Shown one piece after another: positions 11,556 through 22,930 of a DNA stretch of 64,000 bases (its first letter is position 1; each line of letters opens with the position of its first letter). The DNA comes from Acanthopleura granulata (lineage: Eukaryota; Mollusca; Polyplacophora; Chitonida; Chitonidae), in contig JABBOT010000001.1 in assembly GCA_016165875.1 (NCBI GenBank), positions 10,667,306-10,731,305 on the forward strand, given 5' to 3'. The notes beneath the pieces are model-generated. The model was not told the DNA's origin. It did not search any database and saw only the letters and a program-made list of their open reading frames with translations. The translations under genes and the position numbers were made by a program.

Positions 11556-14500
11556 CCAACACTCAACACTGTGGCATTCTGATATGGAAAGTGACTGGTT
11601 CAACTTAACCCTTGGCTAGAGGATTTACTGTGACTTTTGTAAGAGGGACTTACGAGCATCTAGGAGGACACATATACAGGAAAATGACACACAGAACGCG
11701 ATCAGTACCTCTTGGGTTTACCGGGGTTGCCAGCACTTACCTTAGTTTGATTTTCCTAAGGCATCCTTTGAAAATTTGAGAAATGTTTTTTAAGTTCACG
11801 GTTTCCTCTGGAAGGTCGCTCCTACCCTCAAGCATGCAATGAAAATATTATTTGGGGGGTTTGGGGTATTTTTTGTGTGCTACGCTTGTGGAGAATGCCA
11901 GTTATCTCCGAAGCGTATTTCTGTCGAATGTATTTGTCACACGCTTCATCCCGAGAGTTAAAACAGACAAAATTCCACAGAAAATCACGTTTAGTCCAGG
12001 TATGCCTTAATTTGCCAACAGGTATTTCTTATTATCAAGACATGTATGTTTCTTCGTCTGAAGGTTCCTCCTGATGTTCACTGTGACGCCAGAATATACA
12101 TGGCTCAGTTAGAGGCCCAAAAACAAAAATCTAAGGCGGATATAACAAAAGCAAATATAAAACATCGTGGCAGTCAAGTCGTCTGCAATGAATTGTTGGT
12201 AAAGTTTGTCCTCGTATGTGTCTTTAGAGGTAAGTTTCGCACTGGTCCTAGTTTTTAATTAGCTGACAAGTTGATGTGTTCTTTGACTGAACAGACTATG
12301 GAGTTAACATACCTAGAAATGCGCCACCTGAAGCGTTCCGATGCCATGCTATGCGGTCGGTGATTGGGCACCGATTCATAACCAGTATAGCCGTAACCGA
12401 TAGCATTACTCATCATTACATCGAGTTCGATTTTTTGGAGACCTCATTAATAGCAAAGATTTAGGTCAAACACTCTGTTTTGAATAATTAACAGCAGAAT
12501 AATTAACCGCAGTTCGTTTATCATCAGTTTACCGCTTAAACAAGAGACAAAGCAAGTCAACCACCATGAAATCGCATGGGCAATGTAGACGGGAGGGAGG
12601 CACCAGAAAGCCTGGTGTATCATTGCCATTAGCAACAGTGCTTTTTGGCAACAATAATTTGTGTTAAAAGTACTTTATGGTAAAAGTACTTTTTGTTAAA
12701 AGTGCTTAACAGTAAAATCTTTATATGATATTACGATATTATTTTCAAAGTACACGTAAAATAAAACAATTACACTTTGATTCTTAAACATTGTAAGAAA
12801 AGACTTACAATGAATAGAAAAGAATCACCAAAGTATCATGAATCATACTTCTAAACTTACATATTTGGAACCGAGTATTTCTCTAGCTCAAACTATAAAA
12901 AGGACACAGAAAACATGTTAGAAATTGTAAACATAGTGATGTGGTGTGCCTCATGCAAACCTACAATCAAACACGCATATATACAATCAAACACTCATAC
13001 ACATTGTCAAACACGCATGCGCTCAATCACACATGCACTTACACCTAGCACGCAAATCTACCGACATACAATCAAACAATGCCATCGACAACTAGCTACA
13101 CGTTGGACAGTTACTCGTCCAGTCGGTTTGTTGTTTCAGTTGTTAAATGATAGTGGCATTCGTTCAGTGAATTGTTGTGACGGGTTTAGTACAGTTAAAA
13201 ATCAACTATTGGTCAAAGGTAGGATTAAAGATAACGCGTGACAAAATGCTCGGAATTAGCAACACAATTCTCTTGGTACCCACCTCAAGTTTTGAAAAAT
13301 GACTTCAACTTAAAGATCTTTCGCCATTCTTACTTATAAAGGAAAAAACTTATGCTATCAGAGATTTCGATGACATTAATTCTGTACATCTTCACTCATT
13401 TGGGAATGGGTTGTGGGTAACTTACCAGTCAAAGCTAACATATGTGAATCACTTTCACTGATGGTATAGGAGTGGCGTAACTGTAAAAACGAAGGTTGAA
13501 TTTGACTTTGGTATAAAAGATGCTTTGCATTGCGCGAAACGTACATTAGTTGTACATTCATTGGTCTACTTATTTCATTGTCCAGTTCTGTAAATAAGTC
13601 GGTTCAAAAGTTGTTGCTGATACAGCAAGAACAATTCTGTCAAGGAGCTGTTATTGCTGTTAAAGTGAGGACAAATTATACATGCGTTGTCCCTGTCACG
13701 ATGAGGACCGTACGCGTGTCTCGGCCACCGTTACACTGAAAACAACTCTCGTCCAGATGTCGCTCTTCCGATGTGGAACAATCGTTGGAAGGCAACGTAA
13801 AATTAACGAAAAATCGAGAATTCTTCCACGTACTGTACTTGTGCAGTTTGGCCAGCAAGTGACGTGTACAGGATCACCAGGCGTTACAGCTTAAATGGAG
13901 TTGAAGAATTAATTATCATTCCATATATAATATCAGCCAGTACGCAACTGCTTTCACGCGCAAATTCAGAACAGATTGTCAGTAACTCATCTGTTTTAAG
14001 TTTTGGGTTTATTTTGTATTATTACATGCTTTCTTTCAACAATACAACAATACAAAAAGCGAAAATCTATTTAATAGATCAAGCATATAGCTAATGTTGT
14101 GAGAAAAAAGCCTGTTTGATGTAGCACTAACCATTTAACAGTCATATACATGTACATAAGTAATGCCAAAATTAAACAACCATGTCTTGAAAGGATTCCA
14201 CTTTGACTTTTGAATGGAAAATTGCAATAAAATCAGTTGACCGATATGGGTCTAATAGGTGGTTCAGATGCTGAAAATAGAGTCGTATTAGTTTCTTCCT
14301 CAGAATCACCGGTGATACTTTCGTATTTACAACATTCGAAGCAGGGCTGTAGAGGTATTCCTCTACAGGTATTAAGGACAGTATTCCTTATCAGTTCAAT
14401 CCCTTGGTCGCCATTTTTCATGCAAATACATGAAGTACTTTAACTGACATCGTTACGTTGCCCTCTTACATCCCTCAATCCAAAAATTGCACAGTAACGT

Positions 14501-15094
14501 TTGCCTCACATAGGTGAAATCACATAGGTCTAAGGTATTATACAAGAACTACACTACGTTATGTAAAATTTGAGGCATTGTGGGTCAGTATCTTGGCTCT
14601 TTGTAGGAGGTTCAGGTCTGCAATCTAACGACAGGCTTCCCTACCATTCGGGATCGCCACCAAGCCTGCGAAGCCACCGAGTCATTCAGCGAATGACCTT
14701 ATCACACTTCGAAAATCAGCGATATGAGGAGATCGTCAGCAAGACCAATAGCTGCAGGGGAAAACATAAGGCTGATGTACTTTTGTTTTTGTAGTCTGCT
14801 GATACACAGTTGTATTAGATGCCAATTACGGATGCACCCATTGGTATTAATTACTAATATACAATAAGTGCAGAAAATAAGTCGATTCGTCAGTCGAATG
14901 ACGTTCGTCGTATCATGGTGTAAACTTCGAAGTTATTCATGCTCCATGGAGTGCATTTTCCCCTCTATATACTTCACATAATTTTCAACAGTTTTCTCGA
15001 ATACTTGTTATCTAAGTTTCATATAAATGACTTCACACATTTTCCCACTTTTTTGTTGAATGCATGGTTTTAAGTTTCGCATATACCACTTCAC
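11556..15094. other. Intergenic downstream of the PAN gene, no recognised gene
   Basis: A CA-rich stretch of ACAATCAAACACGCAT-like units lies at about 12950-13080. Short AT-rich frames (12046-12258, 12915-13241, 13864-14094) have no domains. Confidence 0.45.
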
Positions 15095-15347
15095 CTAGTT
15101 TTCAACAGTTTTCTTGGATGTTTTAAGTATCGCATTTAGCACACCCCATTTTGGACAATAACTAGTCTCACCGTCTTGATGATTGTCCCAGGTGACGACT
15201 TGGTTCGACTCAGAGTAGGCGAATGCTGGGTAGGGGGCCTGCCTCTCCCAGTCACATGGATATGGATTTGACCAGTCCTTAAAAAACATCCAGCCTCTGT
15301 CGAACGGGCACAAACCATGGAATTTTTTTAGGTAGAATCGTCTCACT
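15095..15347 (-). CDS. PAN gene exon 4: C-terminal region
   Basis: The acceptor TTTCCAG leads in phase 2 to VRRFYLKKFHGLCPFDRGW and then NPYPCDWERQAPYPAFAYS. The open frame ends at TAA (15095-15097). An internal donor GTGAGA at 15171 would end the exon at 15172 (phase 1), and family resemblance weakens after NHQDG. A further 3' exon that I could not place is therefore possible. Confidence 0.6.
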
Positions 15348-18300
15348 CTGGAAAGTGTAAAATAAAAGAGAGAGGTAATGGGATGAAATCAGAAACTTCT
15401 GCACTTCTTACTGTGGCTTTTCTATGTGCTAGTTATGTATGTACTTCTCATTCTCCTGTCACTTCTGTTTTTCCAGACATGTCTAGAATTCTCTGCAGAT
15501 TTAAATTTCATAGTTACTAAATACTTCGGCTTCCATGCAACACACCTAAGCTTCGCATAAGATATCGACCACTAGGTGGAACTGTGGGGTTCTCGATTAC
15601 AGCGCCCTCTAGTGGTTCTCCAGAAACACAAGCACCCCTTAGCGAAGGGGACAGCCTATTTCAATCATGCTTTCACTGCATGGTTTGCCTGCGGCTTTTT
15701 CTCCAGAAATTTGTCTGGTTCTGACAACGCTTGGTAGTTCTATCTCGCCTTCTCCACCCATACTGTAGACTGAATAACGAGAATGTATGCCCATGATGAT
15801 TAGTGATACCGATCATCTTTATTTTGGTGTCCAGTGACAAACTTTTAGAGTACCTCAGTTTCATCTCAGTTACATCAATATCTGTGTCAGAAAAAATATC
15901 TGTATCAGTGTCAGTAAGAGTATCAGGTTCGGTTTCACTATCAGAAGTAGAATCAGAATCAGAGAATCAGAGTGACAGAAAATAAGAAATAAAATACGTT
16001 TTAGAATAATGTGATCCTAGTTTACAGTTCAGCGATTTACACGGAGTTCTCTCCCGAAACTACTGCTGTGACAACACATTTCCGCATTAAACAGTGACAC
16101 ACAAAAGTTACGAATATTCATCAATAGCAGTAAACACAGGTATAAAATATGTTGCAAAACATTACTTTGTTGCGAATGGCTTTCAGATAAAACATGTTCG
16201 GTACTTTTCCGTTTTGGTAGATCTCCGTTATTCGCAGAAAAATAACTGAAAACCTTCAGAGGCCGACAGCGTGCGTCTTGCACACGGTTACATGGTCCAA
16301 CTGGGTAAAACACCCAAGAGAAACTGTCCCGAAAACGGAAAACGGACTATTACATTTGAGGCCAGCACAGGCGGCAAAGTTTGGCCTCTATACATGCATA
16401 TTATGAGCTGACAGACGAGACCAAGAGCTGACTAGCGAACCTACAGCTGTTAAGCGACCATACACCTGATAAACGACCATACACCTGACAAATGACAACA
16501 CACGTGATAAACGAACCCACATCAGCTAAACAACCACAGAGCTGACAAACAACCATACAGCTGATAAACGATAACTAAGTCATATGTTCTTGAGATCGTC
16601 GTAAACCGTCAACTATGCACATAAATACATAAATAAATGAAACTTGAGAAAATGCTCTAAATTGCCTCCACCATATTGCTGCAACTAGCTACTTTAATAT
16701 ACATACTAAACCAATGATATGTGCTGTTCAAATGTAACATATCTTGACATTATCTTATTATTTCTGCTAACACCATAACATACAACTCCAAAATTTAGAC
16801 ATTCAGTTTTACAGAGAGAGGCTGAAAAAGGTTAACTTTGCAATAGCGGGACTAGTGTTCACCAGATCTGAGAACAATATACCAGACCTATATCAGAGAA
16901 CAGAAAACCTGTGGGCCTCTATTAGTCTGATAAGTTGTTTGTGGGAGTTAAAAGGCGTCATGAAACAGAGAAATGCGTTGTCATGGAAAACGTGGTGAAA
17001 TGCGCTCTGGGGCAGAACACTGTGAAATGTGTTCGGAAGGAAAGCATAAATAATGTTTTCTGAAGGAGAATAAAGTAAAATGTGTTCTGGAGGAGAACAT
17101 GGGGAAATGCTTTATGTAGGAGAACACAGTGAATTGCGTCTTGAGGACGAGAAGAGTAAAATGATTTCTGAAGGTGTACACAATGAAATGTGTCCTGAAG
17201 GAAAACACAGTGAATTGGTTTCGGAAGAGAACACAGTGAAATACATTTTGAATTAATACACAGTGAAACACGTTGTGATTTGTTACACAATGAAATGTGT
17301 TCTAAAGGAGAACACAGTGAAGTACTTTCTGAAGGTGCAATAAGTGAAATGCGTTCTGAAGGCGAGCAAATGGGAATATGTACTTTCTGAAGGACAGCGC
17401 AATGAAATGCGTTCTGAAGGGATACACAGTAAAATGCGTTCTCTAGCAGTACATGATGACATGTATTCTGAAAGAGAACACAGTGAAATGGGTTCTGACA
17501 CAGACACATTTATTACAAAGAAGAACACTGTGAAATGAGTCCTGAAGGAGACCACACTGAAATGCGTTGTAAACGTGAACACAGTGAAATGATTTCTGAA
17601 GGATAACACAGAGAAACGTGTTCCGAAGGAGAACACAGTGAAATATGTGCTGGTGGAGAACAAAGTGATTGGTGTCCCGAAGGAGAACGCGTTGAAATGC
17701 GATAGGAAAAAGATCACATTTAGATGTGTTCTGAAGGAGAACATATCGAAATTCGTTCTGACGGAGAGCACAGTTAAATGCTTCCGGAAGGAGGATGCGT
17801 TAAAATTCATTCCAAAGGAAAACGAAATGAAATGTGTTCTGAACGTGATCACAGTGAAATGTGTTCTAGTTGATAACACAGGGAAATAAGTCCCGAAGGA
17901 AAACACAATAAAATGGGTTCTGTAGGAGAAGACAAAGACATGGGTTCCAAAAGAGAATACCGTGAAATGGGTTCTGGATTGAAAGATAGTAAAAGTGTTG
18001 TAAGGTAGAACAATCAGCACAGCACGCAATAGTCTACTGCAGAGACACACACTGAGCTTCCTCTTCGGACATAAAAGCCTATTCGTTAAACTGTATTACC
18101 AGTAATCCTCTGGAAACATATCGAAAACACTGGAGTCAGACATATCCTTGTTTAGCCTTCAATGGACACCTCAGCACTGCAACGAGACTTACCCTTGGTA
18201 GCCTTTAATGGACACCTCAGCACTGGAGTCAGAGATCAGATCAGTGAAGGAGGAATTCTGTAGCCTGTCATGAGAGAACCAGTCGAGGTGATTGGTGTTT

Positions 18301-19752
18301 TCTGCATCAAACCATAACCATACTACCGCAGCCCCGTCTTTCCACAGTGTCACTCGAACCTACAAATGTAACATTTCATGTCACTGTGAGTGGCTATGAC
18401 TTCATGATTACAAAATTCAACTCAAGGGTTTAATTGTATGTAAGTTTGTTTTTCTCTTGGCGACCCAGTATATATCTTGTTGAAGCACTGTTTCAGTATA
18501 AAACATCTTTTATACTTCACGTCGATACGACCATGGCTGGTGTGAGATGTTACAATATATCAGCAGTGTACATCGTAGGTACCACATAAAGCAAATACCA
18601 TCATTTTATGCAGTGTTTACTCCAAATCTCAGATAAACATAAAATGCCATGCGCTGATGAGTTCAGTTTTTACTCAAAATCACAGATAAAATTGGATGCG
18701 CTGATGATTTCACCTGTTTGATTTTGATATCTGTCCAGTATTTAACCAGTATATGTTTGTAGGTAGAATTGATCGTGCGATTCATGTCCAGCACTGTGAC
18801 GTCACATCCGGACAGGTAGGTGTTGTCCACCCAAGGATCGTACACCTTCTGGCCTGTTCCTGCGGAGACCCGGAACACCAACAGTTCAAACATATCCACT
18901 GAAACAACCAAAATGTAACAATTATAGTGCCACCACTACAAGGCGTCACTATTGGAAACGTGTGTTTCAAAAAAGGTATACTCTGCAGCTCAGCCTCTCA
19001 ATTAGTGCCATCACTACATGCAAAGCGTCACTGTTGGGAACGCGTTTTTCGCAAAAGTACACGCAGCAGCTCAGTCTTAGTGCCATCGCAGCAAGGCGTT
19101 TTCAAAAACATTTTCGCTGTTGCCTAATCTCTTGTGACTTAATATTTGGGCAAGTATAACCGACTTGAACTGATTATTTTCAACCTGAACTGAGTCTTCT
19201 CTAGCCGAGGGAGCTTGCAAGGTGAAAGGTTTGATTCCAGCAACTGGATCGGCCGCGACTTTAAGTCTCTCGATTTGTCTTATACCTCAGGACGTGCTGT
19301 GGATTCCCCAACATACGCTGATTTCGAATTCCTCTACTCATAAACGTAACGCCGTCTCATAGGTGAAATATTTTAAGCACAACGCAAAATATCAACGAAA
19401 AAGAAAATCAAAACAAAAAACAAAAATAAACAAAGAAAGGAAGGAATATGGACTTACCTTCGGGTTTAAGAATGATGTCGATGGGTTGGGGAGTTATCCA
19501 GGGGTCACCGCATAGTGTCTGTGTCTGGAACAGGACACATTCAGAACTGTTCGTTATGTAATATACCCCGACGCAGAATGGATACGTCCCGCAAGTTGCC
19601 ACACAATGAAGTTTACTGCGCGCAGTGAAATTATTTATAGTTTCCAGCGGCAGCTGATTCGTGAAACTTACATGGCCGAACAATATCGAACTAACCATGC
19701 CCAAAGATGACCACACTAGGAAGCCACAGGTGCTCACGGAAGATGACCACAT
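15095..19752 (-). CDS. Secreted PAN/Apple-domain protein, four exons (19752-19458, 18898-18714, 18359-18193, 15347-15095)
   Basis: Four minus-strand exons join with canonical sites (phases 1, 0 and 2) into about 299 residues. The N-terminus is hydrophobic (signal peptide, about residues 1-22). Next comes a PAN/Apple-like module with Cys at about 50, 54, 60, 72 and 81. Then follows a lophotrochozoan-type ectodomain with DPWVDNTYLSGCDV, WLWFDAENTNHLDWFS and LQNSSFTDL. The last part has a GLCPFDRGW...PCDWE block. This order resembles uncharacterised molluscan secreted proteins I recognise only by pattern; function is unknown, and PAN modules generally bind carbohydrate or protein. The third intron, 2.8 kb, holds the 27-bp array and a CTCF-like motif pair. 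The 3' end is uncertain. Confidence 0.75.
15569..15615. promoter_or_regulatory. Pair of CTCF-like motifs in convergent orientation
   Basis: CCACTAGGTGGAAC lies on the plus strand at 15569-15582. GCGCCCTCTAGTGG lies at 15602-15615, the reverse complement of CCACTAGAGGGCGC, a close fit to the animal CTCF core CCASYAGRKGGCRS. They sit in intron 3 of the PAN gene. Binding is inferred from sequence alone. Confidence 0.4.
15885..15965. repeat. Degenerate TCAGTA/TCAGTG hexamer repeat
   Basis: Imperfect hexamers (ATCAGTGTCAGTAAGAG-like) lie within intron 3 of the PAN gene. They create a short Ser/Val frame (15803-15985) that is not considered coding. Confidence 0.6.
16425..16570. repeat. ~20-bp tandem repeat, about 7 copies
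   Basis: Units resemble CTGATAAACGACCATACAC with small indels, in intron 3 of the PAN gene. Confidence 0.65.
16956..18005. repeat. 27-bp minisatellite, about 38 copies, in PAN gene intron 3
   Basis: The recurring core is AACACAGTGAAATGTGTTCT followed by a GAAGGAG step, giving a 27-bp period with many substitutions and a few indels. Because 27 is nine codons, long open frames result: 255 codons (17283-18050) and 183 codons (16958-17509) on the minus strand, reading as FRTHFTVFS-type repeats, and shorter ones on the plus strand. The array is about 200 bp from exon 3. Confidence 0.9.
18193..18359 (-). CDS. PAN gene exon 3: ectodomain, second half
   Basis: The acceptor TTTGTAG precedes VRVTLWKDGAAVVWLWFDAE, then HLDWFSHDRLQNSSFTDL, and the exon ends ...IKGYQG at donor GTAAGT (phase 2). 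If not spliced, a TAA follows at once. The last ~27 nt of this exon are copied 46 nt downstream (18153-18179) without a usable donor. Confidence 0.7.
18714..18898 (-). CDS. PAN gene exon 2: ectodomain, first half
   Basis: The acceptor TTGTTTCAG leads into VDMFELLVFRVSAGTGQKVY, then GCDVTVLDMNRTINSTYKH. N-glycosylation sequons are present (NRT, NST). It ends ...IKQ before GTGAAA, in phase 0. Confidence 0.7.
18928..19100. repeat. ~70-bp tandem repeat, about 2.5 copies
   Basis: TAGTGCCACCACTACAAGG and later TAGTGCCATCACTACATGC and TAGTGCCATCGCAGCAAGG begin successive units. It lies in intron 1 of the PAN gene; the open frames here are repeat artefacts. Confidence 0.65.
19458..19752 (-). CDS. 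PAN gene exon 1: signal peptide and PAN module
   Basis: The ATG at 19752 opens MWSSSVSTCGFLVWSSLGMV, a plausible signal peptide. The module then reads SKLHCVATCGTYPFCVGVYY and SSECVLFQTQTLCG, giving the C-x3-C-x5-C spacing of PAN/Apple domains. The donor GTAAGT follows at 19457 (phase 1). Confidence 0.75.
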
Positions 19753-21279
19753 ACTGATGTGAGGGACCCTCTCTATAAACTAGACCGTGGAGAGCAGGGT
19801 ATCCCACAAACAGTCGTCAGAGTGGCACATTGACCATTAGCCTTGATATCACATGAACCCCATTGTCAAAGATGGACATTAGTTATTGGTAATCAATCAG
19901 AAATATGACCAACAACTTCAAAGGTTAAACCACCTGGAACCGCTTACTTCAGGTCATTGACTGGTTTCTATTTTCACAGAAATCAATATAATGACCTTTC
20001 AGTGTATTTGTGAATATGATTGATTTCAGGACAAGACGCTGTATCAGATGTCTTCTGACAAAATAACATAAATCCACTGAAGTTTACTTTACAAACAGAT
20101 ATTACTATTATTATACCATTTAGTCTGTGCTCCTCAATACTCAATCGACTTTTCATCTCCATAATGGTTGTTAGTTCCCAGCTCGTGAAACGTTTGGATT
20201 GAAACCCAGAAGATGTACACCATTTAAAGGGCAAATGACAACTTGTTTGGAAGTGTTAGCTTTATTTTTTCTTTTAATCAGAAGAACTGTAAGCAACTAG
20301 TGTGGAAAGAAAGAAGGTCTTTAGTTTGTGAAGAGCACCCCAGCAACGAAGATGCGTGATTTCAAAATGGCGACTCGCGCATTTCTGATACTGTCTGATT
20401 TGGTGTGTCGGTAACATTTGTGTTAACTGTATAACATTAATGTGGTCAGTAATCAGGAATCACGAGCTCTCAACAAGTAATGTTCAATTCGAGTTCCGCA
20501 CTCGTTCAACATCCCTTTCCTGGAACTCACCGTTCCTGATATCCCACAGTATGCACTATCTGCATAATCGATTGGGTACATAATATAACAGCTTTTGGCG
20601 TACAGCAGGTAAGCACTCTTCAAACTGTCACTCTTTTGTTGTCAGTTAGAGGTAGTATCCAGTGTAGAATGCTTTTCATTTGAGGAACAAAATTGTTTTG
20701 TTTTATGTGTTATATAACTGTTGTTTACTTCTTCACTTAACATTGGTGTTAACAATATCCCAGTCAAATGAAGACGCCATCTGTTGGTGACAGGTCGGTT
20801 ACATGGCACTGTTTGGCGCGTGACAGTTAGCAGACTAGAAAATAATGATTTTATAAATCAATCATCTGTAAACTGGCTGTGAACAACCATTAGCCTCCAT
20901 ATCTACTCACTCGTTGACTGAATCAATTAACCTAATTCTACCTTGCCTCTACTGAGCTCGGAAATAGACGAAAGTAGACGAAATCAATATGCTGCGTTAA
21001 CAACAACACTGAACAAACAGAAACAAAAGATTACAAACGTGAGAACAAACGAATAACCTCTCATGTTACAGGTCGATCGGTATCAGCAGGTAAGGGCTAC
21101 TGAAATGGTCGGTTATGTATCCGAACTACTAGAAAAGGAACCGAATGACTCGGATAAAGAAGGAAACGTGTTTAATAAAACAGGGAAACTTCATGCAGCA
21201 TTTACCGGTTACTTTTCTCGTGTTGGTGAGCGATAGAGGAGGGGGAGGGGGCATATTTAAGCAGTTTGCATGCCTCGTC
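19753..21279. other. Intergenic, upstream of the PAN gene
   Basis: Minus-strand promoter territory for the PAN gene. A TTTATAGAG lies only about 20 bp above the ATG, too close for a normal TATA box. No gene was recognised. Confidence 0.4.
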
Positions 21280-21405
21280 GCGCTCCCTCAATCGACACGC
21301 AGTTCCTCGTCCGTGCTCTCTCAATCTTCGTGCTCCCTCAATCGACGAGCAGTTGTTCGTCTTGCTCCCTCAATCGACACGCAGTTCCTCATCCGTGCGT
21401 CAATT
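21280..21405. repeat. Short tandem repeat, CTCCCTCAATCGACACGCAG units
   Basis: Three clear copies and one partial copy of a ~33-48 bp unit also contain TTCCTCGTCCGTG-like sequence. They produce short Ser/Arg-rich frames with no coding support. Confidence 0.7.
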
Positions 21406-21454
21406 ACTCATCAGCGTTAAACCCAAACAAAATAAGCCCGCAAATTGTGCTATT

Positions 21455-22060
21455 CATAATTCGCCATACTTGTGTAGACGGGTTCCTGCACTATATGGGA
21501 AATGTACATTATTCCGTCATTCATTACATGTTATACCTGTCTTGTTTCTGCTTCCTGCAACGATGAAGAACACTCTTTAGAATTCAATTATTCACCATGT
21601 ACAGTACAATGCGCCTACTTCTGTAGTCTCCACTGCATGGGAGATGTTCTTATCCCATTATTCATTGCAACAGCACAGTAGGCCTACTTCTGTTACCGTA
21701 TCTACACGGAAATTGTTGTTTGGAATTGAATTATTCATCCCGCACAGTACAATATGGACTTACTCCTGTTGCCTCAACTGCATGAGAAATGTTCTTATTC
21801 CATTATACATTATAACAGTACAATGGCCTGTCTACCCTTTTCTTTCTTCACTATAGGTGGCAAACGCTCTTTATTCAATTCTTCAACACATACAGGCTTC
21901 CTGCAGTGCATGGGAAGTTTTGATTACCGAATAACTCATAATATGCTACACTGGGCCTGCATCTGTTTCTTTCTATTTCTGCCACTAGATGGAATATTTC
22001 TGTTCTCCAGATATTCATTGATGCGACCATGCAGCTACTTTTTGTTTTGGTTTCTTTAGT
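21455..22060. repeat. Degenerate 69-76 bp tandem repeat, about 8 copies
   Basis: Units share CTGCATGGGAAATGTTCTTA, then TTATTCATTACA and ACAGTACAAT..CCTACTTCTG. Homologous points at 21633, 21702 and 21778 are 69 and 76 bp apart. Confidence 0.65.
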
Positions 22061-22439
22061 TTCTTCTCTGAGTGGAAGACGTTGCTTGCTCACTCAGGCC
22101 CACTTCTGCCTAGAATTATCTATATCCCGTGGTTTGTCAAAGGCCTCAAATGGCTTCAAGCCCATGTACATGAGTCATACGATTTTCCAAAAAGGTAGAG
22201 TATAGTCCAGTTCATGTTGATATTTCTTTGAAAATACGATCGTATGAATGTGGATAGTCGGCTAGATCTCTGGCTCCGGAGGGTAAAGGCGCTTGTTAAC
22301 AGCAAAAGCTAGGCCCTTGACAAATGATGTCGTATGATCGAATCCATGATCGACGCTTCCACTTTGACTTTAAGTCAGGAACTTTGTCAGATACCGGCCG
22401 AAGGGCGGTAGTTTACTACGGGCACAACAGTCCACCATA

Positions 22440-22578
22440 CCCATAAACCTTTCCAAACCCCACAATGCGTTTATTTGGATTGGAGAGGAAGCCAATCTGA
22501 GCTGGACTTGAACTCACAACGACCGCATTGATGACGTTCCTGTGTCATTGGGCTGTGCTAGAGTGCTAACAACCCCTA
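22440..22578 (-). repeat. SINE head fragment, minus orientation
   Basis: GGAGAGGAAGCC, GAGCTGGACTTGAACTCACA and ACGACCGCATTGATG match the head and B-box region of the other inverted copies. The core and tail are missing or badly diverged. Confidence 0.6.
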
Positions 22579-22659
22579 TGTTACCTTCCTCTTGTCATGG
22601 TAAATAAACTTTTTCTTGTTCTAACCTCTAGGCCAAGGGGACCCTGAAACATTGTGTTC

Positions 22660-22930
22660 AATATAAAAGACTACAACGTAGAGAGTAAACCCAGGGCAAT
22701 GAAGACAATGTGATAGTTGGCAAACGTTCACACGTTACCAGTGAAATCTGACCTTGTGTCAGTTTACCTCATTCAAGGTCTTATTCTAACTGTTCATGCC
22801 AGTGTTTAAGAAGTAACAGTTTACGCTCCCCCTAGCATTATGCCTAAAGCAGAATTAAGTAAAAAAAATGGCAGTGATGTTAAATGCAATTTGCTAAATG
22901 TCACTGGTCTAGAATTACTCATACTTATAT
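22660..22930 (+). repeat. Unclassified dispersed repeat, copy 1
   Basis: It matches 51720-51980 in the same orientation. Shared landmarks are ATAAAAG.CTACA, GAGAGTAAACCCAG, TTATTCTAACTGTTCA, AAGAAGTAACAGTTTACGC and GGTCTAGAATTACTCA. No coding capacity was seen. Confidence 0.6.

Noticed and set aside
17283..18050. 255-codon minus-strand open frame
   Set aside because: It is a product of the 27-bp repeat, whose period is divisible by three; it has no start context, splice signals or domain.
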